DNA from: Microbacterium marinilacus
GTDB taxonomy: Bacteria; Actinomycetota; Actinomycetes; Actinomycetales; Microbacteriaceae
Length of the DNA stretch: 64,000 nt
Direction of reading: 5' to 3'
Assembly: GCF_019753765.1 (NCBI RefSeq)
Contig: NZ_JAIJZW010000002.1
Coordinates: 1-64,000, forward strand
Part shown: positions 61,317-64,000 of the stretch, one piece after another
Position numbering within the stretch: the stretch's first letter is position 1
Layout of the letters: the number at the start of each line of letters is the position of its first letter
Translations under genes and position numbers: made by a program
Notes under the pieces: generated by a model
What the model was told of the DNA's origin: nothing
The model's database searches: none
What the model saw: the letters and a program-made list of their open reading frames with translations, nothing else

Positions 61317-62818
61317 TCCGGCTCGAGTCCGTCAGCTGGACGTACCCGCACGCCGACGCGCCGAGCCTGCGCCAGCTCGACCTCCGCATCGCGGCGGGTG
61401 AGCTTGTCGTCCTGTGCGGCGCGTCCGGCTCAGGCAAGTCGACCGCTCTGCGCCTGATGAACGGCCTCATCCCGCACTTCCACGACGAGGGTGTGCTCAG
61501 CGGCACGGTCACGGTCGACGGCCTGGTCACCGCCCACGCCGAGCTCGACGACCTGGGATGTGCGACCGGGACGGTGCTGCAGCATCCGCGCCGTCAGTTC
61601 TTCACCGACAACGCGGCGGAAGAGCTCGCCTTCGCGATGGAGAACTTCGGCGAGCCGCCGGAAGAGATCCGCGAGCGCGTGGCTCGCGGCCTCGTGCGTC
61701 TCGCGCCGCACGTCCCGATGGGGCAGCGCCTGCAGCGGCTCTCCGGAGGGCAGCAGCAACAGGTCGCGATCGCCGCCGCCACGGCGCACGGCCCTCGGGT
61801 CCTCCTGCTGGACGAGCCGAGCTCGAATCTCTCGGCCGACGCCGTCGCCCGGCTCGCCGAGGCTCTCGGCGTGCTGAAGGCGCAGGGGGTGACGATCGTC
61901 GTCGCCGAGCATCGACTGCGCTGGCTGCAGCACCTGGCCGACCGGATCGTCGTGATGCGCGACGGCGCGATCGACGTCGAGTGGACCGCCGACGAGTTCC
62001 GTGCGATCTCCGACGAGGACCTCGCGGGGGAGGGGCTGCGCGGCGACGTCCGCACCGCGCGGCTGCCCGTCCTTCCGGCGGCCGGACCGAGCGTCGCGGG
62101 CGCCGTCGCAGCGCGCGAGGTGCCGGGAGGCACGCTCGAGCTCGACGGCGTCCGCTGCCGCCTCGGCGGCCGGACGGTGCTCGACCTCGATCGCGTGTGC
62201 TTCCGCGCCGGCGAGGTCACCGCCCTTCGCGGTGTCAACGGCGCAGGCAAGTCCACCCTCGCCCGCGTCGTCACCGGTCTCCAACGGGCGGGCGGCACCG
62301 TGCGGCTGGACGGACGTCCGCTCAGTCGACGGGCGCGCCAGCGCGCCAGCGCCATCGTGATGCAGGACGTGCAGCGGCAACTGTTCACCGACAGCGTCCG
62401 GGCCGAGATCGAGCTCGCCGCCACGGACGCGCCGCGTCCTCCGGACGTCGCAGCGACCCTCGGTGCTCTCGACCTCGCCCCTCTCTCGGAGCGCCACCCG
62501 CTGTCGCTGTCCGGCGGCCAGCAGCAGCGGCTCGTCGTGGCGGCGGTGCGCGTCGCAGCCCGACGCATCGTGATCTTCGACGAGCCGAGCTCCGGTGTCG
62601 ATCGCCGTCACCTGCAGTCCATCTCCGACCAGATCCGTCAGGTCGCGGCTGCCGGCGCGGTGGTGCTTCTGATCAGTCACGACGAGGACCTGCTGTCGCT
62701 CGCCGCGGATCGGCAGCTGACCCTGGCGTCCGCGATGTCCGACGTCGCACCCTCGCGCTCAGAAACCGCTCGCGACGCGCTCGCCGTCGGGCATGACACA
62801 CGGGAGGAACATCCATGA
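61313..62818 (+). CDS. ECF transporter ATPase, two fused ATP-binding domains
   Basis: A 501-residue double ATPase. Domain 1: Walker A GASGSGKSTALRLMNG near residue 37, signature LSGGQQQQVAIAAA, Walker B LLLDEPSSNLS. Domain 2: Walker A GVNGAGKSTLARVVTG near 310, signature LSGGQQQRLVVAAVR, Walker B VIFDEPSSGVD. Co-linear and highly similar to the protein at 1385-2872, including the PHFHDEG insert. Overlaps its neighbours by 4 bp. Confidence 0.9.
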   Translation: MIRLESVSWTYPHADAPSLRQLDLRIAAGELVVLCGASGSGKSTALRLMNGLIPHFHDEGVLSGTVTVDGLVTAHAELDDLGCATGTVLQHPRRQFFTDNAAEELAFAMENFGEPPEEIRERVARGLVRLAPHVPMGQRLQRLSGGQQQQVAIAAATAHGPRVLLLDEPSSNLSADAVARLAEALGVLKAQGVTIVVAEHRLRWLQHLADRIVVMRDGAIDVEWTADEFRAISDEDLAGEGLRGDVRTARLPVLPAAGPSVAGAVAAREVPGGTLELDGVRCRLGGRTVLDLDRVCFRAGEVTALRGVNGAGKSTLARVVTGLQRAGGTVRLDGRPLSRRARQRASAIVMQDVQRQLFTDSVRAEIELAATDAPRPPDVAATLGALDLAPLSERHPLSLSGGQQQRLVVAAVRVAARRIVIFDEPSSGVDRRHLQSISDQIRQVAAAGAVVLLISHDEDLLSLAADRQLTLASAMSDVAPSRSETARDALAVGHDTREEHP

Positions 62819-64000
62819 CCGCACCGACCTCGAGCACCCCCGCCTCGAGCACTCCGCCTGCGCGCGACGCGCCCCGCCCGCAGATCTCCCTGCTGCTCGG
62901 GGCCGTGTTGCTCGCCTATCTCGGCCAGATGACGCTGAACCCGATCATCGCTCCGCTCTCCCGGGAAGTCGGCCTGGCCGAGTGGCAGATCGGAGCGACC
63001 ATCAGCACGGCGGCGGTCATGGTGGTGCTCACCAGCCAGTTCTGGGGACGCCGCTCCCAGTCGTGGGGTCGCAAGCCGGTGCTCGTCGCCGCATTCGTTC
63101 TGGCCACCGTCACGATGGTGCTCTTCGCGCTGCTGGCATGGCTCGGGATGGCCGGGGCCGTCACGGGAACGGCCCTCTTCCTGATCTTCGTGCTGCTGCG
63201 GGGAATCGGGTTCGGCAGCGCGCTCGCCGCCGTGCCGCCCACCGCGCAGGCGTACATCGCGGATGTGACGACGGATGAGCGGGCGCGGGTCAAGGGCATG
63301 GCCGGCGTCGGCGCGGTGCAGGGCATCGCCATGGTCGGCGGCTCGATGATCGGCGGGCTGCTCTCGGCGTTCGGGCTGATCGCGCCGTTGATCGCCGTTC
63401 CTGTCCTCCTCGGCGCCGGCCTCGTCCTCATCGCCCTGCGGCTGCGCAGGGAGTCCCGTCACGAGCGGATCGATACCCCGAAGCGCGTCAGTCCGGTCGA
63501 CACCCGCGTCTGGCCCTATCTCCTGGCGGGCTTCGGGATGTTCACCGCGCTCGGGTTCATCCAGGTGATCACGGGCTTCATCGTCCAGGACCGTCTCGGC
63601 CTCGACTCCGCCACCACGGGGCTCGTCACGGGCGGCGCCCTGCTTGCGGCCGGTGTGGGCATGATCGTCGCGCAGACCGTGATCGTGCCGCGCAGCGGCT
63701 GGACGCCGCCGACCCTGCTGCGCGTCGGCGGGCTGGTCGCCCTCGGGGGGTTCGTCGTCCTCATCGTCGACGCGGGCGCCGTGCCGCTGTTCGTGGCGAT
63801 CCTCTCCATCGGCCTGGGCCTCGGCATCGCCATGCCCGGCTACACCGCGGGCCCGAGTCTGCTCGTCGACCGCGACGAGCAGGGTGGGCTCGCCGGTCTC
63901 GTGGGGGCGACGACGGGTCTCACCTTCGTCATCGCCCCCACGCTCGCGACGGCTCTGTACGGCAGCTGGGCGCCGCTGCCGGTCATCGTGGGCGCGGCGG
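62815..64000 (+). CDS. MFS transporter linked to ECF importer, runs off the window
   Basis: The first 395 residues of a major facilitator protein; the frame is still open at the right edge. Residues about 25 onward match the 424-residue paralogue at 2869 closely: YLGQMTLNPIIAPLSREVGL, FWGRRSQSWGRKPVLVAAF (motif A) and GFGMFTALGFIQVITGFIVQ. Comparison suggests only about 30 residues are missing. Same role as discussed for the paralogue: metallophore export or metal release in a Zur-controlled module. Confidence 0.87.
   Translation, partial: MTAPTSSTPASSTPPARDAPRPQISLLLGAVLLAYLGQMTLNPIIAPLSREVGLAEWQIGATISTAAVMVVLTSQFWGRRSQSWGRKPVLVAAFVLATVTMVLFALLAWLGMAGAVTGTALFLIFVLLRGIGFGSALAAVPPTAQAYIADVTTDERARVKGMAGVGAVQGIAMVGGSMIGGLLSAFGLIAPLIAVPVLLGAGLVLIALRLRRESRHERIDTPKRVSPVDTRVWPYLLAGFGMFTALGFIQVITGFIVQDRLGLDSATTGLVTGGALLAAGVGMIVAQTVIVPRSGWTPPTLLRVGGLVALGGFVVLIVDAGAVPLFVAILSIGLGLGIAMPGYTAGPSLLVDRDEQGGLAGLVGATTGLTFVIAPTLATALYGSWAPLPVIVGAA

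Overview
The window is high-GC, gene-dense DNA with GTG/TTG starts, many 1-4 bp translational overlaps and protein families (DUF5134, YcnI, CtaG/CopD fusion, MptD-type ECF S component) typical of Actinomycetota; the overall look fits a member of the Microbacteriaceae such as Microbacterium, although no rRNA or housekeeping marker is present to prove it. Almost the whole window is metal traffic: zinc on the outside and, most likely, copper in the middle.

Region 1 (1-25756) is a zinc-starvation block. It opens with the tail of an IS3-type transposase that has cut off the front of an ECF/MFS operon (62-4143). A long minus-strand operon follows (12297 down to 4186): lipoprotein, two Dpp/Opp permeases, a fused double ATPase and a pair of YbtPQ/IrtAB-like half-transporters. 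Next come a TetR regulator, Zur, an SmtB-like ArsR sensor with a His-rich partner, two COG0523 proteins, a zinc-free L36, a metal-free class I aldolase, a frameshifted flavoprotein with an ACR3-like carrier, a decayed acetyltransferase, a FecBCD-type metallophore importer, a methyltransferase and an XRE-cupin regulator. An identical 15-base Zur-like box (TGAGAACGATTATCA or its complement) occurs at 12366, 21535 and 56371, with variants at 15767 and 17449.

Region 2 (about 25880-46780) is a 20.8-kb island bounded by two roughly 120-bp direct repeats. It holds two further FecBCD importers (one with a DJ-1/isonitrile-hydratase-like protein, one with a PepSY membrane protein), an AraC/GlxA regulator, two DUF5134 membrane proteins, a PDR-type reductase, a BlaI repressor with an M56 protease, a copper chaperone, a CopD-CtaG fusion, a P1B-ATPase, YcnI and a CopC-CopD fusion. 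A 13-base box, CTACATNNTGTAG, stands in front of every operon of the island and once as an orphan. I read this as one BlaI-controlled copper-starvation and chalkophore-use regulon.

Region 3 (46731-55542) is ordinary chromosome: an MFS gene beheaded by the right repeat, MORN/VOC/ArsR, a DUF1266-like protein, pirin, an ABC-2 type transporter and a two-component system.

Region 4 (55626-64000) repeats the zinc module in intact form: TetR, Zur box, YbtPQ-like pair, ECF S-T-A and MFS in one tightly overlapping operon. Comparison with Region 1 shows what Region 1 has lost (the first helix of the S component and its promoter) and gained (the Dpp-type importer). No metallophore biosynthesis genes are visible, so all these importers may serve chelators made elsewhere in the genome or by other species.
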